Counted from the first letter of the stretch, positions 14,996 to 24,054 are shown. The stretch is DNA of 64,000 nucleotides from Symploca sp. SIO3C6 (GCA_010692425.1 JAAHHJ010000001.1:1-64000), one strand, 5' to 3'. Notes: generated by a model from the sequence alone, not told the origin. Made by a program: numbers and translations.

Positions 14996-17464
14996 ATGAC
15001 TATTTTAGGTCTTAATTTATTTGGACGAGAGCCATCAGCTAGTATTGAAGTAGATGGAGTTATATTAGCATTCGCTGAAGAAGATAGATTCTCTCGTGAA
15101 AAGTTTGCAGAAGATCGACTTCCTTTCGATGCTGTTGAATTCTGCTTAAAACAAGCCAATATATCACCTAAAGATATTGAATGTATTGCTTTTCCTTGGC
15201 AAGGAAACAGTTATGCTGACGGTACAATACAGAAATTTTATCGTAAACTTAACAATGAATTTTTACCAGATGATGAAACCTTACACTGGCAGAATCATAA
15301 TTTAAAAATATATCATCCCAAACATATACGAAGATCAATAGAACAATTATGGCGGGGTGTTACAGGTTTTGAGTCCCTACCAGAAATTTGCTTCGTCCCT
15401 CACCATTATGCTCATGCTTGCGGAGCTTTTTTTTGCTCAGAGTTTGACGAAGCATTAATAGTAGTATTTGACGGTAATGGAGATTATGAATGTACTTCAA
15501 TTTGGACAGGAACAAGTAATGGCATTAAAAAATTAGCATCTATAGACCTACCACATTCTCTAGGATGGTTTTATTCAACAATGTCTAATTTTCTTGGCTT
15601 CTATCAAGGAGCTGGAGAACCTAAAGTCATGGGGTTAGCTGCTTATGGCGAAAATACAGAATTTTATGCTGACAAAATGGCTAATATTATCATTTCTGAA
15701 GACTCCAGCTGGCGTTATAAAGTTGATCATCATTATTTATTTTCAGGGGAGCATAATTTTTCTAGTGAGTTTACAGATGAACTCTGTTCATTATTAAAAT
15801 TAAAGCCAAGGAAAAGTACAGATCCCCTAACTCAAGACCATTTCAACCTAGCTAAATCTGTACAAAATACTCTGGAAATAACAACCAAAAAAATCATAGA
15901 ATATTGGCAAATTGAGACTGGATTACGTAACCTGTGTTTAAACGGTGGAGTAGCTCTCAATTGTAAAATGAATGGTGAATTATGGAAAACAGGTAAATTT
16001 GATCGTATATATATTCTACCAGCGGCTTCTGATGCCGGTCAGTCAGTAGGTGCGATCGCTTCCATTCTATGGGATAAATATAAAAAAAAGCTAACACATA
16101 TTAATGATGCAGCTCTTGGTCCAGAGTTTAGTGATGAGGAAATTGAGCAAGTTCTTGAAAAAAGCGGATATTTTTACACTAAACACACTAATATTGCCAC
16201 TACAGTAGCAGAGGCTTTGGCAAAAGGTCAAGTAGTAGGATGGTTTCAAGGACGTTTAGAAATGGGTCCACGAGCACTAGGTTGTCGCAGCATTTTAGCA
16301 GATCCTCGTGACTCCGCTTTGCGTGATCGAATTAATACGAAAATTAAAAATCGTGAACCTTGGAGACCTTTATGTCCAAGTATATTAGAAGAATTAGCTT
16401 CTGAGTATCTTGAATATGATACTTCTGCACCTTTCATGAATCTTGCTTTCTATGTTCGTCCAAGTGCAACTAATATGTTATCTGGAGTAACTCATGTAGA
16501 CAGAACAACTCGTCCCCAACTTGTATCTAAGGAACGACAGCCTCTTTATTGGAATATGATAGATACTTTTCGAAAGATTACTGGGATAGGGGCAGTATTA
16601 AATACATCTTTTAATGTAAACAAAGAACCAGTTGTACTATCTCCTGAAGATGCAATACGTTGTTTTGCTAGTTCAGGATTAGATTCGTTAGCTATTGGTA
16701 GTTTTTTTGTTAGTAAGTCCAGACTAACTTCTAAAATAGAAATTAATGAAGAAATTAAAAATAAACATGTATCTATGAAATTTACTAATATACCGACTGG
16801 ATATTATCCCATTGGTTCTAATCGGAATGTTATAAAGGTAAATAGTTTTGAGATAGCACAATTTCCTGTGACTAACTATGAGTATGGAAGATTTTTAGTT
16901 TGGCTCGAAAATCATTCAGATGAGAAGATTCGTCATCCATTACAACCAATTCAAAAAAGTCATATACCTCAATATTGGTATAATTCCGAGTGGAATCAGA
17001 AAAATCATCCTGTTGTTGGTGTAGATTTTTGGGACGCTTGGGCTTATAGTCGTTGGCTAGGCTTACGTCTTCCTACAGAATTAGAATGGGAAGTTGCTGC
17101 AGCTGGAATTGAAGGATTACGTTTTCCTTGGGGAAATACTTGGCAACCAGATTTATGTAATTCATCTGAAAGATATGGAGAACATGCTTGGCGTGATGGA
17201 TGTACAATGCCCGTAGATTCCTTTCCAAATGGCGCTTCACCATTTGGTGTACTTGATATGGCAGGTAATGTATGGGAGTGGACCGAAACACCTTTTTATA
17301 CCGATTTTCTTAGTAATATTACCTGTTCGTTTGATGGTGATACTCCAATTTCTATTCGTGGAGGCTCTTTTCGACGAGATAAAAGATATCAACAATGCAA
17401 TGAGCGTTGTGAAAGTGAAGCTGACTGTCGAGGATCTAATAATGGGTTTCGCTTATGTCGTTAA
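14996..17464 (+). CDS. Carbamoyltransferase (NodU/CmcH type) fused to FGE/SUMF1-like domain
   Basis: 822 residues. Residues 1-580 form a carbamoyltransferase that uses carbamoyl phosphate and ATP to O-carbamoylate a hydroxyl: start MTILGLNLFGREPSAS, HHYAHACGAFF (near 136), FDGNGDYE, GEPKVMGLAAYGE, NLCLNGGVALNCK and GPRALGCRSILADP. From about residue 593 comes a formylglycine-generating-enzyme (SUMF1) fold: PTGYYPIGSN, FPVTNYEYGRFL, LPTELEWEVAAAG, MAGNVWEWTETP, IRGGSFRRDK and NNGFRLC. In the region where FGE has its catalytic cysteine pair the spacing is CNERC, not the usual C-x4-C, so formylglycine activity is doubtful. Contains the only HIP1 site of the cluster. Confidence 0.88.
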   Translation: MTILGLNLFGREPSASIEVDGVILAFAEEDRFSREKFAEDRLPFDAVEFCLKQANISPKDIECIAFPWQGNSYADGTIQKFYRKLNNEFLPDDETLHWQNHNLKIYHPKHIRRSIEQLWRGVTGFESLPEICFVPHHYAHACGAFFCSEFDEALIVVFDGNGDYECTSIWTGTSNGIKKLASIDLPHSLGWFYSTMSNFLGFYQGAGEPKVMGLAAYGENTEFYADKMANIIISEDSSWRYKVDHHYLFSGEHNFSSEFTDELCSLLKLKPRKSTDPLTQDHFNLAKSVQNTLEITTKKIIEYWQIETGLRNLCLNGGVALNCKMNGELWKTGKFDRIYILPAASDAGQSVGAIASILWDKYKKKLTHINDAALGPEFSDEEIEQVLEKSGYFYTKHTNIATTVAEALAKGQVVGWFQGRLEMGPRALGCRSILADPRDSALRDRINTKIKNREPWRPLCPSILEELASEYLEYDTSAPFMNLAFYVRPSATNMLSGVTHVDRTTRPQLVSKERQPLYWNMIDTFRKITGIGAVLNTSFNVNKEPVVLSPEDAIRCFASSGLDSLAIGSFFVSKSRLTSKIEINEEIKNKHVSMKFTNIPTGYYPIGSNRNVIKVNSFEIAQFPVTNYEYGRFLVWLENHSDEKIRHPLQPIQKSHIPQYWYNSEWNQKNHPVVGVDFWDAWAYSRWLGLRLPTELEWEVAAAGIEGLRFPWGNTWQPDLCNSSERYGEHAWRDGCTMPVDSFPNGASPFGVLDMAGNVWEWTETPFYTDFLSNITCSFDGDTPISIRGGSFRRDKRYQQCNERCESEADCRGSNNGFRLCR

Positions 17465-17663
17465 AATAAATACCTCTCCTCTGTCACTCTCCGGTTTTTT
17501 TACTGATACTTTCTATAAAGAAGGTATATTAGGGGATACAGCACTTAAGTCGCGAGTTACTTTGAGCTTGAAGGTGCCAGCATTGAAATCATCAATTAGA
17601 GTAAGGAAAATCATGCTGTACTTAGTCAAAGCAATCATGTGAAGTTAAGAAGAAAGTATCAAG

Positions 17664-18947
17664 TCATAATTCATTCTTATAGGTAATAATTTTTTCAAAA
17701 GCCCTTACAATATCATCCATATCAGACTTTGATCCAAGAAAGGCAGAATGATGACATATAACACTATTTTGGGCTGCATATTGAGCCACAGGAAAAATAT
17801 TCATTAAATTCTCTAATATTTTAGATCTATCTATAGTATTAGAAAACCTTTTTTTTGTAAGAGGTTGGTAAAGTAAACTTTGATGAAGTGGAATATCAGG
17901 AGGATAGAAAGATAGTCCTAATTCTGCTTTTAAAGCATTACAAATTCTCTCTATAGAACTGTTACCAAAAGAATTACGATCAAGACATACTATATATTCA
18001 TATACAGTACGTCGCTGTAAACCAGAAGGTTGTTTTAAAGGATATATAGATCCTAGTAATGCTAGCTTTTGATCAAGGTATTCAGCATTTTTAGCTTGAA
18101 TTTCTAACTGTTCTTCAAGATATGGTAGTTGGGATAAAAGAATAGCTGCTTGTATTTCTGATAAACAGTAATTAGCCCCCATAATTTTACCAGAAGTTAT
18201 TAATTGCATTCCATCAAGTTTACGAGGTTTTGAACTCCAAGTTCTTGAATCTGCTCGCAATTGTTGAAGACGTTGATATAACTTCTCATCATTTGTAATA
18301 ACTGCTCCACCTTCACCACTAGTTAACACTTTAGATTGTTGAAAACTAAAAATACCTAAATGTCCCATAGAACCTGCTTTAGATCCGCGCCATATAGCTC
18401 CATGTGCTTGTGCGGCGTCTTCAATTAATGGTATTCCTGTATCTTTAGACAAAGCTATAAAAGCATCCATATCTGCCATTGAATGATGTAGATGAACAGG
18501 AATAATTGCTTTAGTTTGTTTTGTGATAGCAGAATGAGTAGCGGATATTGAAAGACATAAATTATCAGGATCTATATCAACAAAAATAGGAGTAGCATTC
18601 ACCCTAAGTACAGCTGACGCTGTTGCAACCCAAGTTAATACAGGAACAATTACTTCATCACCCATACCTATTCCTAACGCTTCAAGAGCTATTACTAAAG
18701 CACTAGAACCATTTGCAGTTGGTACACAATAACGAACATTATTAAATTCTGCATATTGTCTAGCAAATTCTTGTTCAAATAATGGAGATTCGACATATGG
18801 ACCACTAATTGCCCAACGTCCACTTTTTAAAGCCTCATTTACTCGGTTTCCTATTTCTTCAGTATAACGAGGCCATTTTATCCAACTTTCTTGGCTACGA
18901 ATTGATCTACCGCCATTTAAGGCTAGTGTTTTGGTTATTTTGTTCAT
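17664..18947 (-). CDS. DegT/StrS aminotransferase, BtrR/StsC-like (scyllo-inosose aminotransferase)
   Basis: 427 residues from the ATG at 18947 (GGGA about 9 nt upstream). PLP enzyme of the AHBA-synthase/StsC class: GDEVIVPVLTWVATASAVL, PLIEDAAQAHGA (cofactor Asp) and FSFQQSKVLTSGEGG with the Schiff-base Lys. Its length and blocks such as RWAISG, QLRADSR, GANYCLSEIQAAILL and C-terminal VICHHSAFL match my memory of butirosin BtrR, which aminates 2-deoxy-scyllo-inosose using glutamine. With an inositol-phosphate synthase next door and no deoxy-scyllo-inosose synthase seen, scyllo-inosose to scyllo-inosamine is the best guess. Sugar aminotransferase remains possible. Confidence 0.85.
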   Translation of the reverse strand: MNKITKTLALNGGRSIRSQESWIKWPRYTEEIGNRVNEALKSGRWAISGPYVESPLFEQEFARQYAEFNNVRYCVPTANGSSALVIALEALGIGMGDEVIVPVLTWVATASAVLRVNATPIFVDIDPDNLCLSISATHSAITKQTKAIIPVHLHHSMADMDAFIALSKDTGIPLIEDAAQAHGAIWRGSKAGSMGHLGIFSFQQSKVLTSGEGGAVITNDEKLYQRLQQLRADSRTWSSKPRKLDGMQLITSGKIMGANYCLSEIQAAILLSQLPYLEEQLEIQAKNAEYLDQKLALLGSIYPLKQPSGLQRRTVYEYIVCLDRNSFGNSSIERICNALKAELGLSFYPPDIPLHQSLLYQPLTKKRFSNTIDRSKILENLMNIFPVAQYAAQNSVICHHSAFLGSKSDMDDIVRAFEKIITYKNEL

Positions 18948-19053
18948 ACAGCAATCCCAAATAATTTGTATCAAAATTTACTTTTTGACATTCCCAACCA
19001 ACCACTATGCAATTTACTTTGTCTAGCCCTCTCCTAAGAAACATTACTGTTTT
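18948..19053. other. Spacer with 14-bp inverted repeat
   Basis: Upstream region of the aminotransferase. The left arm TAGCCCTCTCCTAA (19024-19037) pairs perfectly with TTAGGAGAGGGCTA (19054-19067), leaving a 16-nt loop. The core resembles the GCCCCTCTCC repeat palindrome at 3311-3336. Confidence 0.7.
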
Positions 19054-19221
19054 TTAGGAGAGGGCTAATAGCTGTTGTTGGGCTACTAAAACTTCAACTG
19101 GTTGTTCCAGTTTTTCTATTCGCTGCTCCATTTCCTCTACCAGTTTCTTGACACTAGTTGAAGTTTTTTCCCAATCTTCTGAGGGTATTTGCTGTAGATA
19201 GACTGGGCGCTCTTCTTCCAT
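19054..19221 (-). pseudogene. IS66-family transposase, N-terminal remnant
   Basis: 55 residues, MEEERPVYLQQIPSEDWEKT followed by a VKKLVEEMEQRIEKLEQ coiled coil. This is the N-terminus of cyanobacterial IS66 transposases (about 450 residues). The frame stops inside the inverted repeat at 19054-19067, and no DDE domain remains. Marks past mobile-element activity inside the biosynthetic block. Confidence 0.7.
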
Positions 19222-19225
19222 GACC

Positions 19226-19390
19226 TTACATTACCAGATCCTGGTTAGCATTTTTGACCATTGCGCGTAACCCCCGCCCTTCCCAGGGGTAACAAGAGCT
19301 ATCAACAGCTCCAAATTCCCATTTGCTCAGACTCTTTTCATCGCTTCCCAACAATAAACAATAATGTTGCGCAAAAATAATGCTACTTTT
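19226..19390 (-). pseudogene. Decayed ORF 3' end, unidentified
   Basis: Open frame without a start, ending at 19226, readable as ...GSDEKSLSKWEFGAVDS, PWEGRGLRAMVKNANQDLVM. It sits 4 bp before the IS66-like ATG on the same strand and overlaps the promoter side of the inositol-phosphate synthase gene. Likely a fragment of the same lost mobile element or of a neighbouring gene. Not identified. Confidence 0.35.
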
Positions 19391-19459
19391 CAGTTAAAAT
19401 ATGAGATAATCGGTTAGACCCGGCATTTATTAGACAACCCACTATTAGGAAATTAAACA

Positions 19460-20650
19460 ATGAACGATATTGAACAAAACCAGGTAGGAGTATGGATCAT
19501 TGGAGGACGTGGCTTTATCGCTACAACAACCATAATAAGTAGACTTTTACTTCAGCATGAAGAAATTGAGCCAATTGGATTACTAACTTGTTCGGAATAT
19601 TTTGAAAATTTACCATTTTTAGATTGGAAATCTATTACTTTTGGTGGCTGTGACATTCATTCTTATAGTTTAACAAAATCTTTAGAAAAATTAATAGAGG
19701 ATCATATAGTTCCTTTTAAATTCCAGTCCCATGTGATTGATTATCTACGAAAAATAGACCTAAATATAGATAATATCTTTGAGAGTTTGCCTTTAGAAGA
19801 TAATTTATCTCCTAAGGAACAAATAGTAGTTTGTCGAAAATATTTAAAGCGATTTAAAGAAGAACAAAAATTAAACAAGGTTATTGTCGTCGACCTATCT
19901 TCAACTCAACCTGTTACTGAAATCGAAGAGAAATTATTCAAGTTTGATAATTGGAAAAGTTTAGACTTTTTTCTAGAAAATACAAATGATTATATACCTT
20001 GGAGCGTAATATATTGTACTGCCAGTCTTTTAGAAAACTGTGCGTATCTCAACTTTACTCCTAATATTGGTAGTGAGTTACCAGGATTACAGGATCTAGC
20101 TGTGCAAAACAAGTTACCTCATGCAGGTAAAGACGGAAAAACTGGAGAAACTCTATTAAAAACTGTTTTGGCTCCTATGTTCTTATATCGACAAATGAAA
20201 GTATTATCATGGCAAAGCTATAATATGTTAGGAAATAATGATGGTTCAGCCTTATCAAATGCTGATAGTAAAAAAGCTAAAATTCGTTCTAAAGATTCTT
20301 CTTTACGGAAAATTTTGATTAACAGCTCTGATGTTCATAGTCATGTTGCTATTGATTATGTTCCTTCTTTGGGAGATTGGAAGACTGCCATGAATTTTGT
20401 CCACTTCGAAGGATTTTTAAATACACGTATGTCTTTACAATTTACTTGGTCAGGATGTGATACAAATTTAGCAGTACCTTTAGTACTAGATTTAATTCGA
20501 TTTATAGAATTAGCATGGCGTTCTGGTGAATATGGTAAGCTGAATTATTTATGTCCTTATTTTAAATCTCCCATTGGTTATCCAGAAGCAGACTTTAGAG
20601 AACAAATAAGTATATTGTTCGCCCATTTTGCTAATTCAAGAACTAGTTAA
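19460..20650 (+). CDS. Inositol-3-phosphate synthase-like protein
   Basis: 396 residues of the myo-inositol-1-phosphate synthase family, which converts glucose 6-phosphate to inositol 3-phosphate with internal NAD+ redox. Seen: Rossmann start VGVWIIGGRGFIATT, the GKDGKTGETLLKTVLAPMF catalytic-core segment, NMLGNNDGSAL, and AIDYVPSLGDWKTAMNFVHF with the following LDLIRFIEL helix. These are the strongest family signatures, and the length is normal for prokaryotic members. AGGAA precedes the ATG. Its place beside a BtrR/StsC-like aminotransferase suggests it supplies the cyclitol for this cluster. Some members use altered substrates, so product identity is inferred. Confidence 0.85.
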   Translation: MNDIEQNQVGVWIIGGRGFIATTTIISRLLLQHEEIEPIGLLTCSEYFENLPFLDWKSITFGGCDIHSYSLTKSLEKLIEDHIVPFKFQSHVIDYLRKIDLNIDNIFESLPLEDNLSPKEQIVVCRKYLKRFKEEQKLNKVIVVDLSSTQPVTEIEEKLFKFDNWKSLDFFLENTNDYIPWSVIYCTASLLENCAYLNFTPNIGSELPGLQDLAVQNKLPHAGKDGKTGETLLKTVLAPMFLYRQMKVLSWQSYNMLGNNDGSALSNADSKKAKIRSKDSSLRKILINSSDVHSHVAIDYVPSLGDWKTAMNFVHFEGFLNTRMSLQFTWSGCDTNLAVPLVLDLIRFIELAWRSGEYGKLNYLCPYFKSPIGYPEADFREQISILFAHFANSRTS

Positions 20651-21185
20651 TGGGAATAGGAATAGGAATCATCTAGGTTAAAACTGTAGGGTAAGCGCAA
20701 GAAATTCATGTACTGAATGTGCTAGCTTACCAAGTAATTGAAGCTTCTAGAACTCTGAGCATATACTCCTGCTCCATACTAGATCATTTCGATTTTTGAC
20801 GAATACTACCCTTAAAAGGTAATGCTCTACTTATAGCCAGATAACGTAAGTATGCTTAATGCCTTCAAGGTTAAATCCTTGAACCGCTTCAAACCAGGCT
20901 TTGACTTGGGCAAATAGGGTAGGTTAGTTTCCTTTGAGAGCTAGAACAATGTCCCGAAACCTATAACCATGGACAGTCCTACATCATGACCTGATTCTTC
21001 CCTAGCGTATTATGGTTTCGTTTTTCTTGAGCTTACCTTGACTTTCTTTCTTTTTTTCTTTGCTCCTTCTTAGTTAGTCTATGATACACTTAAAATAAAG
21101 TCTATTATCTTTCTTTTGTCACTAAAGGAGCTTTTTAGGAACTTACCTTACCTCAACCTAGGAGAAATCAAGGTTTGAACCAAAA
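20651..21185. other. Long AT-rich intergenic region with possible decayed ORF
   Basis: 535 bp without an intact gene. Minus-strand fragments around 20700-20900 read like a decayed coding region (for example SSRSFNYLV, QAWFEAVQGFNLEG) with stops and frameshifts; I could not identify it. The T-rich part near 21040-21120 followed by AGGAGA at about 21160 probably holds the promoter and leader of the radical SAM operon. Confidence 0.4.
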
Positions 21186-22148
21186 ATGAAAATAGTGAGG
21201 GACTCTAGTAATAGAGTCTATAAAAAATCAACAAAGGTAAAAATAATGAACAAGAATATCGACAATTTTGTCCCTGCCGAGGAACCTTCAAAGGATCAAC
21301 CGATTACAGTATTGATGATCGAAGCAGTAGGTAAGTGCAATGCTATTTGTGGTTATTGTCCACGAGGTCAAGGACTTCTAGGTCCTGAAACCAATACTTA
21401 TATTACTATGGATTTGCTAGATAAGGCTTTAGACCTCGCCAGTAGTGGAAGTAATCATGCAATATATCTTCATCATCGAGGAGAACCATTTTTACATCCT
21501 AAACTTGATGAAATTATACGACGTGTTCGTGAAAAAGGCTTTTATACTTTTCTTTCTACCAATCTTATTAGTGCAACACCAGATAAAGTTAAAAAAGTAT
21601 TAACGGCAGGTATAAATCAAATTGAGATGCATTACTCAGCTGGGTTAACTCGTCTTCCTCATGAAGTTCTTCTTAAACGTATTCATGAAATCCGAAAACT
21701 TAATTGGGAACTACGTAATTTTGGATGCCGATTAGAAATGAATTTTAGTCTATTCGGTGAAACTCGTGAAATAATTATGGAAGAACTATCTAGACATACT
21801 TATTATGATGAAACCCTATATGTTCGATGGTTTGAGCCTCATGATTGGCCTTCATTAGAAAAGATTATTGATCGTGGTGTTGATTATCGTGATTGCCACT
21901 GGTATAAACATAAAGCTTGTGCCATTTTATCTAATGGTGATATAGTGATTTGTTGTCTTGATCAATTTAGCCACTCATGTCGTACCAATATAAAAGATAT
22001 TGATCGAATTGATTGGGAAAGTCTTGCTGATCGTCGCATGTGTCAGGGTTGTACCCAACACGTAGAAATGAATTGGTTGGAAGAGGATGCCATAGATATG
22101 CCCCTTTGGTTAACACGTAAACAAGAGATTGATACATGGACTGCATAA
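21186..22148 (+). CDS. Radical SAM enzyme with C-terminal auxiliary cluster cysteines
   Basis: 320 residues (or 300 from the ATG at 21246, which has AAAGG closer). The N-terminal core has CNAICGYC, the C-x3-C-x2-C motif that binds the SAM-cleaving 4Fe-4S cluster, and HHRGEPFLHPKL, the GEP motif contacting SAM. The tail has CHWYKHKAC, ICC, SCRTN and MCQGC, a SPASM/Twitch-like set for auxiliary clusters. The layout matches BtrN, the radical SAM dehydrogenase of butirosin biosynthesis, as well as peptide-modifying enzymes. In an aminocyclitol context an alcohol-to-ketone oxidation or epimerisation is the leading guess. Overlaps the next gene by 13 bp. Confidence 0.87.
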   Translation: MKIVRDSSNRVYKKSTKVKIMNKNIDNFVPAEEPSKDQPITVLMIEAVGKCNAICGYCPRGQGLLGPETNTYITMDLLDKALDLASSGSNHAIYLHHRGEPFLHPKLDEIIRRVREKGFYTFLSTNLISATPDKVKKVLTAGINQIEMHYSAGLTRLPHEVLLKRIHEIRKLNWELRNFGCRLEMNFSLFGETREIIMEELSRHTYYDETLYVRWFEPHDWPSLEKIIDRGVDYRDCHWYKHKACAILSNGDIVICCLDQFSHSCRTNIKDIDRIDWESLADRRMCQGCTQHVEMNWLEEDAIDMPLWLTRKQEIDTWTA

Positions 22149-22933
22149 TCCCAACTCATGATAGACCAATACGATTAGCCTGCACACTATCATCACTTTT
22201 GTCTCAGCAATTAAATACACGTAAGCTTTATATTGTTGATAATAGTGTAAATAACGTTTGTCAAGCACTTCCTGTTCAAAAAATGCTTAATGCTTTGCGC
22301 TTTATGCACTGGGAAATAAAGATTATTTGTAGTAAAGCTAAATCTATCACAGAAGTAAAGTTAGAAGCACTACATCAAGGCAATAGTCCTTATCTTGTTT
22401 TATTGGATAATGATGTAGTTTTCACTCGTGCTGATACAATTAAATGTCTTGAATTTATACTTGAAGAATACGAAGTTAGTGCAGTTTCCCCTGTAGCATA
22501 TGATGTTGATGGAGATAGAGCCGTTTTAACTCCATACATAAGCGCCTATGACCGTTATGCACCAGATGTTAATGGAGTTTTAGAAGGAACTGTAGCTCTT
22601 GGTGCGTGCATAGCATTAACACGCTCTGAAGTAGAAGAAGTATTAAATTTTTGGAAATGGACTCTACCCTATATGGAGGATCAAGTTTTAATTCATTTTC
22701 TGAAAACACGAGGAGGTTATGCATTTCTTCGTAATCATACAATTCTTCATTGTGGTTACCGCGAAACACCTTCTTATTATTTTAATGACGATGAAGTTAT
22801 AAATCACTTAGAAGATTTAGTAAAACAAGATGTACGATATCTGAAGTTATTAGAACTTCGACGTGAACTAAAAGATGGGGCTGATTTTCCTCGAAAAGTA
22901 ATAAAGAAAATTTCTAAGCATGATATTTTATGA
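22136..22933 (+). CDS. GT2-type glycosyltransferase
   Basis: 265 residues. GT-A nucleotide-sugar domain: MDCIIPTHDRPIRLACTLSS, LYIVDNSVNN, and the metal motif LLDNDVVF (DND form of DxD, about residue 98). The acceptor half contains LGACIALTRSEVEE and MEDQVLIHFLKTRGG with the catalytic-type acidic pair. It overlaps the radical SAM gene by 13 bp and the next gene by 4 bp, so the three form one tightly coupled operon. Second glycosyltransferase of the cluster, suggesting a product with at least two glycosyl additions, or one added group of an unusual kind. Confidence 0.83.
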   Translation: MDCIIPTHDRPIRLACTLSSLLSQQLNTRKLYIVDNSVNNVCQALPVQKMLNALRFMHWEIKIICSKAKSITEVKLEALHQGNSPYLVLLDNDVVFTRADTIKCLEFILEEYEVSAVSPVAYDVDGDRAVLTPYISAYDRYAPDVNGVLEGTVALGACIALTRSEVEEVLNFWKWTLPYMEDQVLIHFLKTRGGYAFLRNHTILHCGYRETPSYYFNDDEVINHLEDLVKQDVRYLKLLELRRELKDGADFPRKVIKKISKHDIL

Positions 22934-24054
22934 CTGCATTATTAATTTGTAAATTCCCAGGTGATGAAATTACTTTATTTGGCAATGTTGTTTTGCAGAA
23001 GTCTAGTTTACAATGGAAGGCACTATTAATTTGTGCTGATCCAACTGGGGAACAATCATTAGAAGACTCTGAAGATCAATGGCGAGCTTCTTGTTTTGCT
23101 CTTGGAATAGAACCAATTGCATCTCTAAGATTGCCATTAGTTGGTAATGGATATTATTCACAGGCATCCTTACAATCTCTACTCAATCCCTATTTACAAA
23201 CTTTTGCTGACATATACATACCCGATATTAAGGAAGAAGGTTCAATATATTGGGATTTAATAATTGCTATAGGTAAAATAAAAGAACATATTTTTATAGC
23301 CTCTGCAACCGGTGTAGGAACAGAGTTTTGTCCTATAAGTAAGTCGGGGATGGAACGTTTAATTGTTATATTAAATACTTACTACGGGATTCGTTTACGA
23401 TCACAGAAAATTAAAGTATCTGATTTACATGGTGTTCGTCAATACCGAAGGATTAAAAGTCAGCTATTAGTTCAATATATAGAAGAATATATCTATTATA
23501 ATCAGTTCTATCAGTTAAATAATGATAATCCTTGGGATTTGGAAACATCTTGTTATGAGCAAAGTCGTTATGAACTAGAGATAAGCGTGTTAGCTGAGAT
23601 ATCTTGGCAATCCTTAATAGAAGTAGGAGCTTGTATTGGTAGTTTTACCTCACGATTATCTAAAGTTTTTCCTAATCGTGACATTATTGCTTACGAACCT
23701 AACCCAACTTTTTTTATTAAACTCCAGAAACGTTTTAGTAAAAATGATAGAGTCAAAGTTATCAATAATGATATATGGAAAATTGATCAATCATCTGACG
23801 TATTATTTATTTCTAGTGTAATTTATTACCTTGACTATTTCCCATTATATTTATTACAAACACCTGCACATTATATTGTTTTCAGTCATATTAGATCATT
23901 TCATAATCAAACTATTAGTCCATTAATGTACTCAGCTGGTTGGACTTGTATTTTCAAAAAAGAAATACTTCCTTGTATTGAGATGTTTTGTGATATTCCT
24001 GTTCAAAAAGATGGTACCGAGATTGCTGTTTGGCAAAGACATAGTACAAAATAA
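22930..24054 (+). CDS. PIG-L-like domain fused to NodS-like SAM methyltransferase
   Basis: 374 residues. The first 190 resemble a PIG-L fold (ALLICKFPGDEITLFGNVV, matching the usual VVAPHPDDExLxxGG strand-loop), but the metal histidine and a distal H-x-D-H motif are missing, so it is probably catalytically dead. From about 205, DNPWDLETSCYEQSRYELEI, SLIEVGACIGSFTSRLSKVF (SAM glycine loop) and FISSVIYYL match NodS-type N-methyltransferases, which methylate the free amine left by deacetylation of a glucosamine. The 4-bp overlap with the upstream gene couples translation. Predicted role: N-methylation in the cluster. Confidence 0.75.
   Translation: MTALLICKFPGDEITLFGNVVLQKSSLQWKALLICADPTGEQSLEDSEDQWRASCFALGIEPIASLRLPLVGNGYYSQASLQSLLNPYLQTFADIYIPDIKEEGSIYWDLIIAIGKIKEHIFIASATGVGTEFCPISKSGMERLIVILNTYYGIRLRSQKIKVSDLHGVRQYRRIKSQLLVQYIEEYIYYNQFYQLNNDNPWDLETSCYEQSRYELEISVLAEISWQSLIEVGACIGSFTSRLSKVFPNRDIIAYEPNPTFFIKLQKRFSKNDRVKVINNDIWKIDQSSDVLFISSVIYYLDYFPLYLLQTPAHYIVFSHIRSFHNQTISPLMYSAGWTCIFKKEILPCIEMFCDIPVQKDGTEIAVWQRHSTK

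Noticed and set aside
17229-17642. 137-residue plus-strand ORF overlapping the end of the carbamoyltransferase gene
   Set aside because: Frame shadow of the FGE-like domain for most of its length; the non-overlapping tail has no recognised features.
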